A DNA stretch of 51,333 nucleotides, taken from assembly GCA_903822525.1 (NCBI GenBank), contig CAIJPI010000166.1, positions 1 through 51,333 of the forward strand, given 5' to 3'. The position numbers and the translations under genes were made by a program. Origin of the DNA: an uncultured Bacteroidales bacterium. Its GTDB lineage: Bacteria > Bacteroidota > Bacteroidia > Bacteroidales > UBA4417. A model generated the notes under the pieces. That model did no database searches. It was not told the DNA's origin and saw only the letters and a list, made by a program, of their open reading frames with translations. Within the stretch, counting starts at the first letter, position 1; each line of letters begins with the position of its first letter. Of this stretch, positions 9,719-19,573 are shown piece by piece.

Positions 9719-10804
9719 ATGAATACCTGGCTTCTCATTATTTTTATTCAGTTGCTGTTAATCGGTTGCACCTGCGAACGTAATGCCATCGCAATCGCAA
9801 GCCCTTCCTACAAGCCACGTATGCTGATTATTACTGCTGATGATTTTGGTGCTTCGAAAAATATAAACGAGGGAATTGAATTTGCCGCAAATGAGAATGC
9901 GATAACTTCCGTTTCTGCTCTCACAAATTTTACTGCATCACTTCCTGCCTTGGTGAAAATATCTAAAATGCATCCGGAAATTGGCATAGGTGTTCACCTG
10001 AATATTACTACGGGCAAGCCGATACTGGCAAGTAGCCAGGTTCCTTCGTTGGTTGGCCCGGATGGCAGTTTTTATCCGCTGGACAAACTATTGCCTGTTA
10101 TCGGCAGGGTATCGACTGATGAACTTCGAAAAGAGCTCAGAGCACAGGTTATGGCCCTGGCGGAATGTGGGATCAGGGTTGACCATTTATCGGATCAATA
10201 CGGGATAATAAGTTTTTATGGTCCGTTCTATGATATCATGCTGGATCTTGCAATGGAATTTAAAGTCCCGGTCCGTTCGCCTGAAATTGCAAGTATTAAG
10301 TTTCCCCATGTTTTCACCGATTCAAAAATGTATAAATGCGGACGAAAGGCCGCATTCAGACTTGCCATGTCGAATCCTGTTCAGGCAATCCGACTGCTTA
10401 GGTATTCAGGTCCCGGCGAAATGGAGAAAAAATCCCGTAAACTGGATGAACTCGGAATTGCACATCCCGATCTGCTTATAGACTGTTTCTGGGGAAATCC
10501 GACTGCTTCCAATTATCTTAATATTCTCAAACATTTGCCCGAAGGAACTTCTGAAATCATAGTTCATTGTGGTACTTTTAGCCGGCAGCAAAATTATCCC
10601 GGCGGACTGGATCAGGAATATTTTAACAACAGGGAAAATGAGCTTGTTATTATTACAAGCGGATATCTGAAACAATATTATGATTATTTGAAAATCGAAC
10701 GTATTGGCTATTACTCGCTGCCTGCAGATGGTAAATATGTTTTAGGTAAAAAAGATGAGGCAAAGAACCAGAATGGTTTAAATGCCATATTCGACAGCAA
10801 ATAA
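9719..10804 (+). CDS. ChbG/HpnK (YdjC-like) family deacetylase with N-terminal lipoprotein signal
   Basis: LIITADDFGASKNINEGI, GIGVHLNIT, VDHLSDQYG, EIIVHCGT; N-terminal IQLLLIGC lipobox. Confidence 0.83.
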   Translation: MNTWLLIIFIQLLLIGCTCERNAIAIASPSYKPRMLIITADDFGASKNINEGIEFAANENAITSVSALTNFTASLPALVKISKMHPEIGIGVHLNITTGKPILASSQVPSLVGPDGSFYPLDKLLPVIGRVSTDELRKELRAQVMALAECGIRVDHLSDQYGIISFYGPFYDIMLDLAMEFKVPVRSPEIASIKFPHVFTDSKMYKCGRKAAFRLAMSNPVQAIRLLRYSGPGEMEKKSRKLDELGIAHPDLLIDCFWGNPTASNYLNILKHLPEGTSEIIVHCGTFSRQQNYPGGLDQEYFNNRENELVIITSGYLKQYYDYLKIERIGYYSLPADGKYVLGKKDEAKNQNGLNAIFDSK

Positions 10805-10887
10805 GCTTCATGGACTGAAATATAAAGTGCTGGGTATTAAATGTATCCCGGTTTCAATTTTTTCATCAGGTAAAATATTAGCTGCAT

Positions 10888-10919
10888 ATTGATTTTTTAT
10901 GTTTCATAGGTTATCTTTG
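10888..10919 (+). promoter_or_regulatory. candidate Bacteroidota promoter, distal to the CoA activase gene
   Basis: ATTG-N20-TATCTTTG; would imply a leader of nearly 390 nt before the ATG at 11315. Confidence 0.4.
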
Positions 10920-11314
10920 TGCTTTCCGGGATATAGTTGCTCCTTCAACTGCCACTACTCAATCCATCTCCGCTTTTTTCCCGGTTTGTTATTTTTACAT
11001 AGGTTTTACTGTAACTACTTTATTTACTAGCAGGCTTTCAGCCTGGTTTTCGCTTCTATATCTGAATGAGGATTGATTTTTACAGCATTTAAATAATTTT
11101 TTAAAAGGCAACAAAACCCCGGTAAAATATTTTGTGAAAAAGCATTTATCATAGTTATTTTCAATTTCCGGGGCATTTATTTTATAAAAGGTATTTCTCA
11201 TTATCACTGTTACCAGCATGTTCTGCTTGTTTCCCGCCTATATCTCCTTCAACTCCGCTATTCCACTCTGTTTTCTGCCATTTTATCCGGATTGTGAATT
11301 TTAAAATATACATC

Positions 11315-14300
11315 ATGAAACAAATACAAACTAACCCTACCGTAAAGTTTCACCTGGGACTTGATCTGGGCTCCATTTCACTGAATACTGTTATCATGGG
11401 TGAGGACAGGCAGATAATCGAAAATCGCTATACCTATTGTGAAGGGAGGCCTTTTAATGTTTTGAAGTCGGTTATCGACGATATTGTAAATAGATACGGT
11501 GCAGCAAATATTGGATGCATTGCCTTTACGGGAAGCGGAGGTAAAAAGTCGGCCGAGTTAATAGGAGGGGCATTTATAAATGAGATTATTGCTCAATCTA
11601 CTTCTGCTTCAGTGCTTTATCCTCAAGCCCATACTATCATCGAAATGGGTGGCGAAGACTCCAAACTAATCCTGATGGAAAACGGTAAGGAGAACGAAAG
11701 TTCACGGTTGGCTGATTTTGCCATGAACAGCCTTTGCGCTGCCGGTACCGGTTCATTCCTTGATCAGCAGGCAAAACGAATTGGCGTTCCCATCGAAATT
11801 GAGTTTGGCAAACTGGCACTTTTATCCGAAAATCCGCCACGTATTGCCGGGCGTTGCAGCGTTTTCGCCAAAAGCGATATGATACACCTTCAGCAGCTGG
11901 CAACTCCTGTACACGATATAGTTGCAGGTTTGTGTTTTGCTGTAGCCCGAAATTTTAAAAGTAACCTTGGCAGAGGGAAAAAATACAAAGCACCCTTTCT
12001 GTTCCAGGGCGGGGTAGCTGCCAATGCCGGTATGGTCCGCGCATTCAGGGAAGTTTTTGAATTAACCGACGAAGAACTTATAATTCCCGAATATCATGCT
12101 TCAATGGGCGCTATCGGGGCTTTATACAATGTGTTGTCGAATGGCAGGGATACTGTAACAAAATTCAAAGGACTTGATGATCTTGATTTCTACCTGCAGA
12201 ATAAAGAGTACGAAAATGTTTCGCATGAACAGCTTGTACAATCTGTTGCTACATATAACAAAGACGTTGTAGTTAAAAAAATACCAGGACAAAAAATCAA
12301 GGTGTCCCTGGGTATCGATATTGGTTCGCTTAGTACCAATGTAGTTCTGATTGATGATGAACATAATGTGGTGGCACGTAGGTATTTGCCTACTGCCAGT
12401 AAACCGTTGAATGCCGTTCAGCGCGGCCTGAAGGAAATATTTGAAGAAATCGGGGCCGATGTTGAAGTGGTTTCGGCAGGTACAACCGGCTCAGGCAGGT
12501 ACCTGATAGGTGACTTTGTCGGTGCCGACGATATCCGCAACGAAATTACAGCACAAGCTACCGCTGCTATTGATTATGATCCGACTGTTGATACCATTTT
12601 CGAAATTGGCGGGCAGGATTCAAAATACATTTCCATACAGGATGGTGTTATTGTTGATTTTGAAATGAATAAAGTGTGTGCTGCCGGAACAGGATCATTC
12701 CTCGAAGAGCAGTCAGAGAAACTGAATATCAATATTATAAAGGATTTTGAAGACCTCGCGCTTTCGGCCTGCAACCCGGTTCGCCTTGGCGACCGTTGTA
12801 CTGTTTTCATGGAGTCGGATCTGAATTCACACCAGCAGCGTGGTGCCGATAAGGATAACCTGGTTGGCGGACTAGCGTATTCAATTGTTCAGAATTATAT
12901 TCAGAAAGTTGTTGGTGACAAACCTATCGGTAATAAAATATTCTTTCAGGGTGGTGTTACCAACAACAAATCGGTAGTTGCTGCTTTCGAAAAAATTACA
13001 GGCAAACAAATTATTATTCCACCCCATTTTGATGTTACAGGGGCCATTGGTGTAGCAATCCTGGCCCGTAAATCGATGGCCGAAGGTCAGCCATCCAAAT
13101 TCAAAGGATTTCATGTGAGTGATCTGCCTTTTACCATCGATAGTTTTACCTGTAAATCGTGCTCCAACAATTGCGAAATACAGAAGGTGAAAGTCGGTGG
13201 TGAGAAAAAGCCGATGTTCTACGGCGGACGCTGTGAATTGTACGAAGTGGATGACCGCAAAGGAAAAGGAAAAGATATTCCGAACTATTTCGAAGAAAGG
13301 CTCAAATACCTGATGGGCGATTACCAGGAAGAAGCTCCTGATGGCCGCATTACTGTTGGTATTCCGCGTGCTTTGATGGTATTCTGGCAGCAATTCCCTT
13401 TCTGGCGGAACTATTTCAAGGAACTGGATTTCCGCGTTGTGCTTTCCGATCCGACCGATTATCAGCTTACCAAAAAGTCTCTTGAAATTATGGTTGCCGA
13501 AACCTGTTTTCCTGTGGAACTGATACATGGTCATGTGGATAACCTGCTTCAGAAGAATGTCGATTTTATATTCCTTCCGTTTATAGTAAATGCTAAAGGC
13601 ACAAAAACCAATCCTACAAACAATCCCAACTGTCCCTGGATACAGTCGTACCCGTTTATGCTGCGTTCAGCTTTTACGGATCCGAAAACGAAAGATAAGT
13701 TCCTCACTCCAACTTTGCATTTCAGGTATTTTGGCCGTGTGCTGAACCAGGAGATTGCCTCTTTTATGAAGGAGAAATTCGGTATTGCAAAAACAAAAAC
13801 CATTAAAGCAATAAATATAGCCGATCTTCAGCAGACAGCTTTTGAAAATGCTATTCAATCCCGTGGACGCATCATCCTCGAAAACCTTCCGAAAGATAAA
13901 AAAGCGATGGTTATCCTTGGCCGACCTTATAATACGGGTGATCCGGCACTGAACCTGAGGCTGGTTGAGAAACTGATCAACCTGAATACTATTCCAATCC
14001 CGGTTGATTTTCTGCCGTTGAACCAGGAAAATATTTTCGATGATTATAAAATGATGTATTGGCCGAACGGTCAGAAGATTCTCTGCGCAACCCGTATTAT
14101 CCGGAAGGACGACAGGATGTTTGGTGTATTTATGGGAAATTTCCGCTGCGGCCCCGATTCGTTCCTCACGCATTATGTGCGCGATGAAATGAAAGGCAAG
14201 CCATACCTGCATATTGAGGTTGACGAACACAGCGCCGATGCCGGTTTGGTCACCCGTCTGGAAGCTTTCCTCGACAGCCTCGATGGTTACCTCAAAGTAA

Positions 14301-15577
14301 GCGGATCAAAACCCAGCGAACCTAAATATCTCCACAATACCGAAGATAAGGTTACCGGCCGTACCTTGTATATTCCTTATGCCCGTGATACGGTTCATGC
14401 TCTTGCAGCTTCGTCCCGGTTATGTGGTATAAAGGCGGAAGTGTTACCAATGCCCGGAGCGTACGAAATTGAAATTGCCCGCAAGCAAACAAATGGCCAG
14501 GAATGTTTTCCGTTTGTTGCGACGCTTGGAAGCTTTTTAAAGAAACTTCAGGAACCAGGTGGTGATCCGTCGAAGATGACTTTCTTTATGCCTGATCACA
14601 ATGGCCCTTGCCGCTTTGGGGATTATAACAAACTTCACCGCATTATTTTCGACCGTTTGGGCTATTTTGAAGCCGAAATCCTTACACCTACCAACGATAA
14701 CGCTTATGCTGAAATAGCTCCCGGCAAATCCGGAAAATTCAGGTTAAATGCCTGGAAAGGAATTGTGGCGACCGACCTGCTTAAGAAAATGGTGCAGGAA
14801 AAGCGTCCGTATGAAAAGGTTCCGGACTCCGCCAATAAACTCTACCAGTTCTGGTTAAATAAAGTTATTGAATCTATTGAAGGTGGTTCCAAAACTTTGC
14901 CTAAAACACTTGAAAGTGCCGGAAAAGAGTTCAGTAAACTCGAAGTAGTTACAGGCAAACGCAAACCTGTAATTGCTATTGTAGGCGAAACATTTATGCG
15001 CGATAATCCCTATTGCAGTGCATTCCTGGTCGAAAAGCTTGAAGCTTTGGGTGCCGAAACCATTATGGCTCCGTTTGGTGAATGGCTTATTTATTCGTCG
15101 TACCGCTATTTCCGCGACAGCTTATGGAAAGGCGATCTGAAAGGATTGTTTAAATCAAAAGTACAGCAGTGGGGGCAGCATTATACAGGCAATAAACTGA
15201 AAAATGCAGTCAAGGATTTCGTTGAAATGGAAACGGAAATCGAATTGGAAGAAATGATAAAACGAAGTGCTCCATATATCCATAAAGATTACGACGGTGA
15301 TCCGGTGGCTGCTTTTGGTAGCGCAGGCGGACTTGTTCAGGCAAACATATCGGGTATTGTTTACATTATGCCATTCACCTGTATGCCGGGCACTTTGGTA
15401 GCTTCGGTAAGCAACGAATTCCGGAAGGATCATAATAATATCCCATGGGAAAACATTGCCTACGACGGGCAGGAGGATAGCAACATCGATTCGCGCCTGC
15501 AGGCTTTTATGCATCAGTGCAAATCGTATGCACGAACAAATAAGTTTGACAGTGAAAGGATGTTGCAGAATATATAA
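11315..15577 (+). CDS. fused 2-hydroxyacyl-CoA dehydratase activase/dehydratase-like protein (two BcrAD/BadFG ATPase modules, DUF2229-like region, HgdB-like C-terminus)
   Basis: Two ASKHA-type modules (LGLDLGSISLNTVIMG, LGIDIGSLSTNVVLID), each with a CAAGTGSF motif; ORF opens at GTG 11294 but ATG at 11315 (MKQIQTNP) is the likelier start. Confidence 0.9.
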   Translation: MKQIQTNPTVKFHLGLDLGSISLNTVIMGEDRQIIENRYTYCEGRPFNVLKSVIDDIVNRYGAANIGCIAFTGSGGKKSAELIGGAFINEIIAQSTSASVLYPQAHTIIEMGGEDSKLILMENGKENESSRLADFAMNSLCAAGTGSFLDQQAKRIGVPIEIEFGKLALLSENPPRIAGRCSVFAKSDMIHLQQLATPVHDIVAGLCFAVARNFKSNLGRGKKYKAPFLFQGGVAANAGMVRAFREVFELTDEELIIPEYHASMGAIGALYNVLSNGRDTVTKFKGLDDLDFYLQNKEYENVSHEQLVQSVATYNKDVVVKKIPGQKIKVSLGIDIGSLSTNVVLIDDEHNVVARRYLPTASKPLNAVQRGLKEIFEEIGADVEVVSAGTTGSGRYLIGDFVGADDIRNEITAQATAAIDYDPTVDTIFEIGGQDSKYISIQDGVIVDFEMNKVCAAGTGSFLEEQSEKLNINIIKDFEDLALSACNPVRLGDRCTVFMESDLNSHQQRGADKDNLVGGLAYSIVQNYIQKVVGDKPIGNKIFFQGGVTNNKSVVAAFEKITGKQIIIPPHFDVTGAIGVAILARKSMAEGQPSKFKGFHVSDLPFTIDSFTCKSCSNNCEIQKVKVGGEKKPMFYGGRCELYEVDDRKGKGKDIPNYFEERLKYLMGDYQEEAPDGRITVGIPRALMVFWQQFPFWRNYFKELDFRVVLSDPTDYQLTKKSLEIMVAETCFPVELIHGHVDNLLQKNVDFIFLPFIVNAKGTKTNPTNNPNCPWIQSYPFMLRSAFTDPKTKDKFLTPTLHFRYFGRVLNQEIASFMKEKFGIAKTKTIKAINIADLQQTAFENAIQSRGRIILENLPKDKKAMVILGRPYNTGDPALNLRLVEKLINLNTIPIPVDFLPLNQENIFDDYKMMYWPNGQKILCATRIIRKDDRMFGVFMGNFRCGPDSFLTHYVRDEMKGKPYLHIEVDEHSADAGLVTRLEAFLDSLDGYLKVSGSKPSEPKYLHNTEDKVTGRTLYIPYARDTVHALAASSRLCGIKAEVLPMPGAYEIEIARKQTNGQECFPFVATLGSFLKKLQEPGGDPSKMTFFMPDHNGPCRFGDYNKLHRIIFDRLGYFEAEILTPTNDNAYAEIAPGKSGKFRLNAWKGIVATDLLKKMVQEKRPYEKVPDSANKLYQFWLNKVIESIEGGSKTLPKTLESAGKEFSKLEVVTGKRKPVIAIVGETFMRDNPYCSAFLVEKLEALGAETIMAPFGEWLIYSSYRYFRDSLWKGDLKGLFKSKVQQWGQHYTGNKLKNAVKDFVEMETEIELEEMIKRSAPYIHKDYDGDPVAAFGSAGGLVQANISGIVYIMPFTCMPGTLVASVSNEFRKDHNNIPWENIAYDGQEDSNIDSRLQAFMHQCKSYARTNKFDSERMLQNI

Positions 15578-15749
15578 GCTGTAGGAGTCAGGTGTTATTT
15601 CAACAAAACTCTTTAAGTGGAGATATTCTCCGTATATGTATCAGTAAATCAGTCTTATAAAAGTATTGTTAGCCTTCGTTTTTTCGTAACAGTTATAGTT
15701 TATCGATAGTTAAGTACCTTTACAATCGTAAACTATAAACTGTGATCCA

Positions 15750-17702
15750 ATGAAAATCATATTTTCCCGTATAGTAATTCTCCTGTTTTTTATACTTGCA
15801 GTTCAAAATCTGTTTGCTCAGCAAGAGTCGGTGATGAAAAATTACGATATCATTGCCAATAGCGAGAAGTCAGCCTATCTCAGTCTGATGAAACCACATG
15901 AGCAGTTAATCCTTAACAATTACGATCTGAAATACCACCGTTTTTACTGGTTTGCCGATCCTGCTCAGGCATTTATCCGTGGTGCTGTTACTTCGTATTT
16001 TGTGGCCACACAGCCTGCCATGAGCAGTATACAGTTTGAGCTTTCTTCGGGCATGTCGGCCGATTCGGCATCCCATCACGGATTTATGTTTGGAGTAAAT
16101 CATACCGGAAATGTGATTACAGTGCCCTTTGGCGAGATTACTCCCGAAGGTACCCTTGATTCAGTAACCGTTTATTATCATGGCAATCCGACTACTACCG
16201 GTTTTGGCTCATTCGGAAATGAAATACATAATGGAGCCCCGGGCATGTGGACGCTTTCCGAGCCTTATGGTGCTGCCGACTGGTGGCCTTCGAAAAATGA
16301 CCTTACGGATAAAATCGATTCCATCGATATGTATGTGGTGACACCCAAAGGAAATCATGTAGCCAGTAACGGAGTGCTTGTAAGTGAAACGCCTTTCGGT
16401 CTGAATTTCACACTTGCTCACTGGAAGCACCGGTATCCGATTGTATCTTACCTGATTGCTATTGCCTCGACCAATTATGCCCGCTTTACGGATTACCTGG
16501 TAAGCGGGAATGATTCGCTTATGGTTATGAATTATGTGTATCCTGAAGATTCGCTGCTGTTACGGGCCAATGCAGCAACTGTATTGCCTAGCATAGTCCT
16601 TTTCGAAAAGCTTTTTACACCCTACCCTTTCAGGGCCGAAAAATACGGGCAGACTCAGTTTGGATGGGGGGGAGGCATGGAACACCAGACCATGACTTTC
16701 CTTGGCAAAGGAGCCTTTAATGCCGAAATCATTGCACATGAGCTTGCACACCAATGGTTTGGCGACATGATAACCTGCGGTTCATGGCATGATATCTGGC
16801 TGAACGAAGGCTTTGCATCATACTGTGCCGGGCTGAGATATGAGAATATTGATAGATTTTACTGGCCTATATGGAAATACAATAACATCTCATATGTGTG
16901 TGCTGCCCCTGCAGGTTCAGTATATTGCGACGATACAACCAGTGTGGGCAGGATCTTCGACTCACGGCTTTCGTACAGCAAAGGCGCCATGATGTTGCAT
17001 ATGCTCCGCTGGGTTGTGGGGGATGATAATTTCTTTACAGGAATAAAAAATTACCTCGATGATCCGCTTCTCCGCCATGGGTTTGCACGTACAAGTGATT
17101 TCAAACAACATATGGAAGCTTCTTCGGGCCGCGACCTGACCGGATTTTTTGCCGACTGGTTTTATGGGCAGGGATTTCCCACCTATACGCTGAATATTAG
17201 TCAATCGCCCGATTATTCTGCTATGGTTACCATGTATCAGAGCCAGTCGGATACTTCGGTGCCATTCTTTGATCTTCCTGTTCCTGTACAGTTTTTCGGG
17301 GCAGGGCATGATACTCTGATGGTATTGAACCATACGTTCTCCGGTGAAGTATTTGCGGTTAATCCCGGGTTTACAATCGATTCGGTTCATTTCGATCCGG
17401 ACCTCTGGCTGGTGTCGGCTCATAATACAGTTACACTGGGCAGGGATGAACTGCCTGCCGGTAAAAACCTGGCACTGATGCCAAATCCTGCCACCGATTT
17501 CCTGTATGTTCACCATACTCTCGGGAAGGTTAATTCAGTCGAAGTCCTCAGTATGGAGGGAAAGCCGGAATCGGCCGTTCTGAAAATGGAGGATGATACC
17601 CGCATGGAGATCAATACTCATACCCTTAAACCGGGAATGTACCTGCTCCGAATACAGTATGCGGAAGGAATAGTATGCAGGAAGTTTATGGTCGGGAGAT
17701 AA
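15750..17702 (+). CDS. M1 family metallopeptidase with T9SS type A sorting domain
   Basis: Signal peptide; GGGMEHQTMT; HELAHQWFGD...NEGFASY zinc site; C-terminal MPNPATDFLYV...GMYLLRIQ...KFMVGR. Confidence 0.93.
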   Translation: MKIIFSRIVILLFFILAVQNLFAQQESVMKNYDIIANSEKSAYLSLMKPHEQLILNNYDLKYHRFYWFADPAQAFIRGAVTSYFVATQPAMSSIQFELSSGMSADSASHHGFMFGVNHTGNVITVPFGEITPEGTLDSVTVYYHGNPTTTGFGSFGNEIHNGAPGMWTLSEPYGAADWWPSKNDLTDKIDSIDMYVVTPKGNHVASNGVLVSETPFGLNFTLAHWKHRYPIVSYLIAIASTNYARFTDYLVSGNDSLMVMNYVYPEDSLLLRANAATVLPSIVLFEKLFTPYPFRAEKYGQTQFGWGGGMEHQTMTFLGKGAFNAEIIAHELAHQWFGDMITCGSWHDIWLNEGFASYCAGLRYENIDRFYWPIWKYNNISYVCAAPAGSVYCDDTTSVGRIFDSRLSYSKGAMMLHMLRWVVGDDNFFTGIKNYLDDPLLRHGFARTSDFKQHMEASSGRDLTGFFADWFYGQGFPTYTLNISQSPDYSAMVTMYQSQSDTSVPFFDLPVPVQFFGAGHDTLMVLNHTFSGEVFAVNPGFTIDSVHFDPDLWLVSAHNTVTLGRDELPAGKNLALMPNPATDFLYVHHTLGKVNSVEVLSMEGKPESAVLKMEDDTRMEINTHTLKPGMYLLRIQYAEGIVCRKFMVGR

Positions 17703-17797
17703 AAGCTGTTTTAAACTAACCTGTACTCTTCTCAGGTATAGACAACGAAATACTTTCTGATAGACTTTTCTGTGCCGGGATACAGAATTGATATGTA

Positions 17798-18412
17798 TTA
17801 TTCAATTTTCCGGAAGGTATATCCTTGCCCGAGGCAATATTCAATATACAAAGGCAGCGCATATTCCATCCGTTCCCTGGCCTTTATACTGTCGTGAAAA
17901 ACAATAATGGACCCTGGCCGGGTATTTTTGACTGCATTATTAAGACATTGATCTCCTGAAAGGCTTTTGTCGTAGTCGCCGGTGAGGACGCTCCACATTA
18001 TAAGTTTGTAATCCTTGCTCAGCGTGCGGGCCAGTTTCCGGTTTATCTGACCGTGCGGCGGCCTGAATAAATTGCTTTTGACCAGCCTGCTGCATTGTTC
18101 AACTTCGGATAAATAGGAATGATAATCTGTTTTCCATGCTTTCACATGATGAAAGGTGTGATTCCCGACAGCATGTCCTTCTTTTAACAGAAGCTTAAGA
18201 ATATCAGGATATTTCTCTGCATTTTCGCCCACACAAAAAAAAGTGGCTTTTACCTGGTACCTTTTCAGAATTTCGAGTACCAGCAGTGTAGCCTCCGGAA
18301 CCGGACCGTCGTCGAATGTGAGATAAATCTCTTTATTGCTGGCAGGGAGCCGCCAAACCAGTTCTTTCGGGTAAAGGGCCCTGAGCCAGAATGGTGCCGA
18401 GTAAAGGTTCAT
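17798..18412 (-). CDS. polysaccharide deacetylase family protein (NodB homology domain)
   Basis: YLTFDDGPVPEAT, AVGNHTFHH, LFRPPHGQ motifs. Confidence 0.9.
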   Translation of the reverse strand: MNLYSAPFWLRALYPKELVWRLPASNKEIYLTFDDGPVPEATLLVLEILKRYQVKATFFCVGENAEKYPDILKLLLKEGHAVGNHTFHHVKAWKTDYHSYLSEVEQCSRLVKSNLFRPPHGQINRKLARTLSKDYKLIMWSVLTGDYDKSLSGDQCLNNAVKNTRPGSIIVFHDSIKARERMEYALPLYIEYCLGQGYTFRKIE

Positions 18413-18458
18413 AGATGAGATTTAAGCAGCTAAAATACGGACTTATTATTGATTTTTA

Positions 18459-18646
18459 GATGCCGGATGTACAATGTTGGATGTTGGAATTCGGATGTGG
18501 GATGTCGGATGTCGGATGTGGGCATTTGGATGTTAGATGTGGGCATTTGGATGTAGGATCCACTATATCATCCAACTTCTACATCATACATCCAACCTTG
18601 TACATCCAACATCAAAGATTGTACATCTAACATCCGACAACCAACA
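18459..18646. repeat. heptanucleotide-period repeat (GGATGTn units) with opposite-strand arm (CATCCAAC/nACATCC units)
   Basis: Runs of ggatgtg/ggatgtc/ggatgtt with a 19-bp direct repeat gatgtgggcatttggatgt at 21-bp spacing, then reverse-complement-type units catccaac/tacatccaacatc. Confidence 0.85.
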
Positions 18647-18669
18647 TTTTTATCTGGGGAGGAAAAGTA

Positions 18670-18701
18670 TTTGTCGGAATTATCAGATAATCGTACATTT
18701 G
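18670..18701 (+). promoter_or_regulatory. Bacteroidota promoter for phosphoglycerate mutase
   Basis: TTTG (18670-18673) - N20 - TACATTTG (18694-18701). Confidence 0.65.
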
Positions 18702-18769
18702 CAAAATAATAGCATAAAAGCTTAATGTAATTGACATTCAGATAATTATATATATTAAAACACATTTCA

Positions 18770-19516
18770 ATGAAAAAATTAGTACTTCTGCGCCATGGCG
18801 AGAGTGAATGGAACAAGGAAAATCGTTTTACAGGCTGGACGGATGTTGATCTTTCGGAACGTGGCATTAAGGAAGCTGCCGAAGCTGGTAAAGTATTAAA
18901 AGAAAATGGCTTTGATTTCCGCCTGGCTTATACTTCGTACCTCAAGCGTGCTATTAAAACGCTGAACCTGGTACTCGAAGAGATGGACCTGATGTGGATA
19001 CAGGTTGAAAAAAGCTGGAGGCTTAACGAAAAACACTACGGAAACCTGCAGGGACTCAACAAAGCTGAAACGGCCGAAAAATATGGTGATGCCCAGGTGC
19101 AGATATGGCGTCGCAGTTATGATGTACCTCCTGTTGAACTTACTGCCACTGATCCCCGCAATCCACGCCTTGATCCTCGTTATGCCGCTATAGGTAACGA
19201 AGCCCCTGTCACCGAATCGCTTAAGGATACAGTAAACCGCATGGTTCCTTATTGGGAGAATGAAATCCGTGAATCGCTGCGCAAACATGACCAGATTTTA
19301 GTTGCAGCCCATGGTAACAGCCTTCGTGCAGTTATAAAACACGTTAAAGGGATCAGTGATGAGGATATTATCAGCCTTAACCTGCCTACGGGTATTCCCT
19401 ATGTATTTGAGTTCGACGATGACATGAATTTTGTGAAAGACTATTTTCTTGGCGACCCTGAAGTTATTAAGAAATTGATGGATGAAGTTGCTAATCAGGG
19501 CAAAGCGAAAAAATAA
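18770..19516 (+). CDS. gpmA: 2,3-bisphosphoglycerate-dependent phosphoglycerate mutase
   Basis: [42 protein letters not shown]. Confidence 0.95.
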   Translation: MKKLVLLRHGESEWNKENRFTGWTDVDLSERGIKEAAEAGKVLKENGFDFRLAYTSYLKRAIKTLNLVLEEMDLMWIQVEKSWRLNEKHYGNLQGLNKAETAEKYGDAQVQIWRRSYDVPPVELTATDPRNPRLDPRYAAIGNEAPVTESLKDTVNRMVPYWENEIRESLRKHDQILVAAHGNSLRAVIKHVKGISDEDIISLNLPTGIPYVFEFDDDMNFVKDYFLGDPEVIKKLMDEVANQGKAKK

Positions 19517-19573
19517 TGTAAATATGGCTCCTTTCGTTTTTCGAAAAGGGGTAACTTGTTTTATATCTGTATT

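Noticed and set aside
12881-13534. Long antisense ORFs inside the CoA activase (217 aa, 187 aa and others)
   Set aside because: Antisense to a clear long CDS and without recognisable domains; codon-shadow ORFs.
18459-18646. Could the repeated block be a CRISPR array?
   Set aside because: Unit length is 7 bp with degenerate units and no 25-40 bp repeat/unique spacer alternation; no cas genes.
18568-18867. Minus-strand 99-aa ORF with periodic MLDVQSLMLDVQGWMYDV peptide
   Set aside because: It is a translation of the heptad DNA repeat and overlaps the gpmA promoter and start; not a credible protein.
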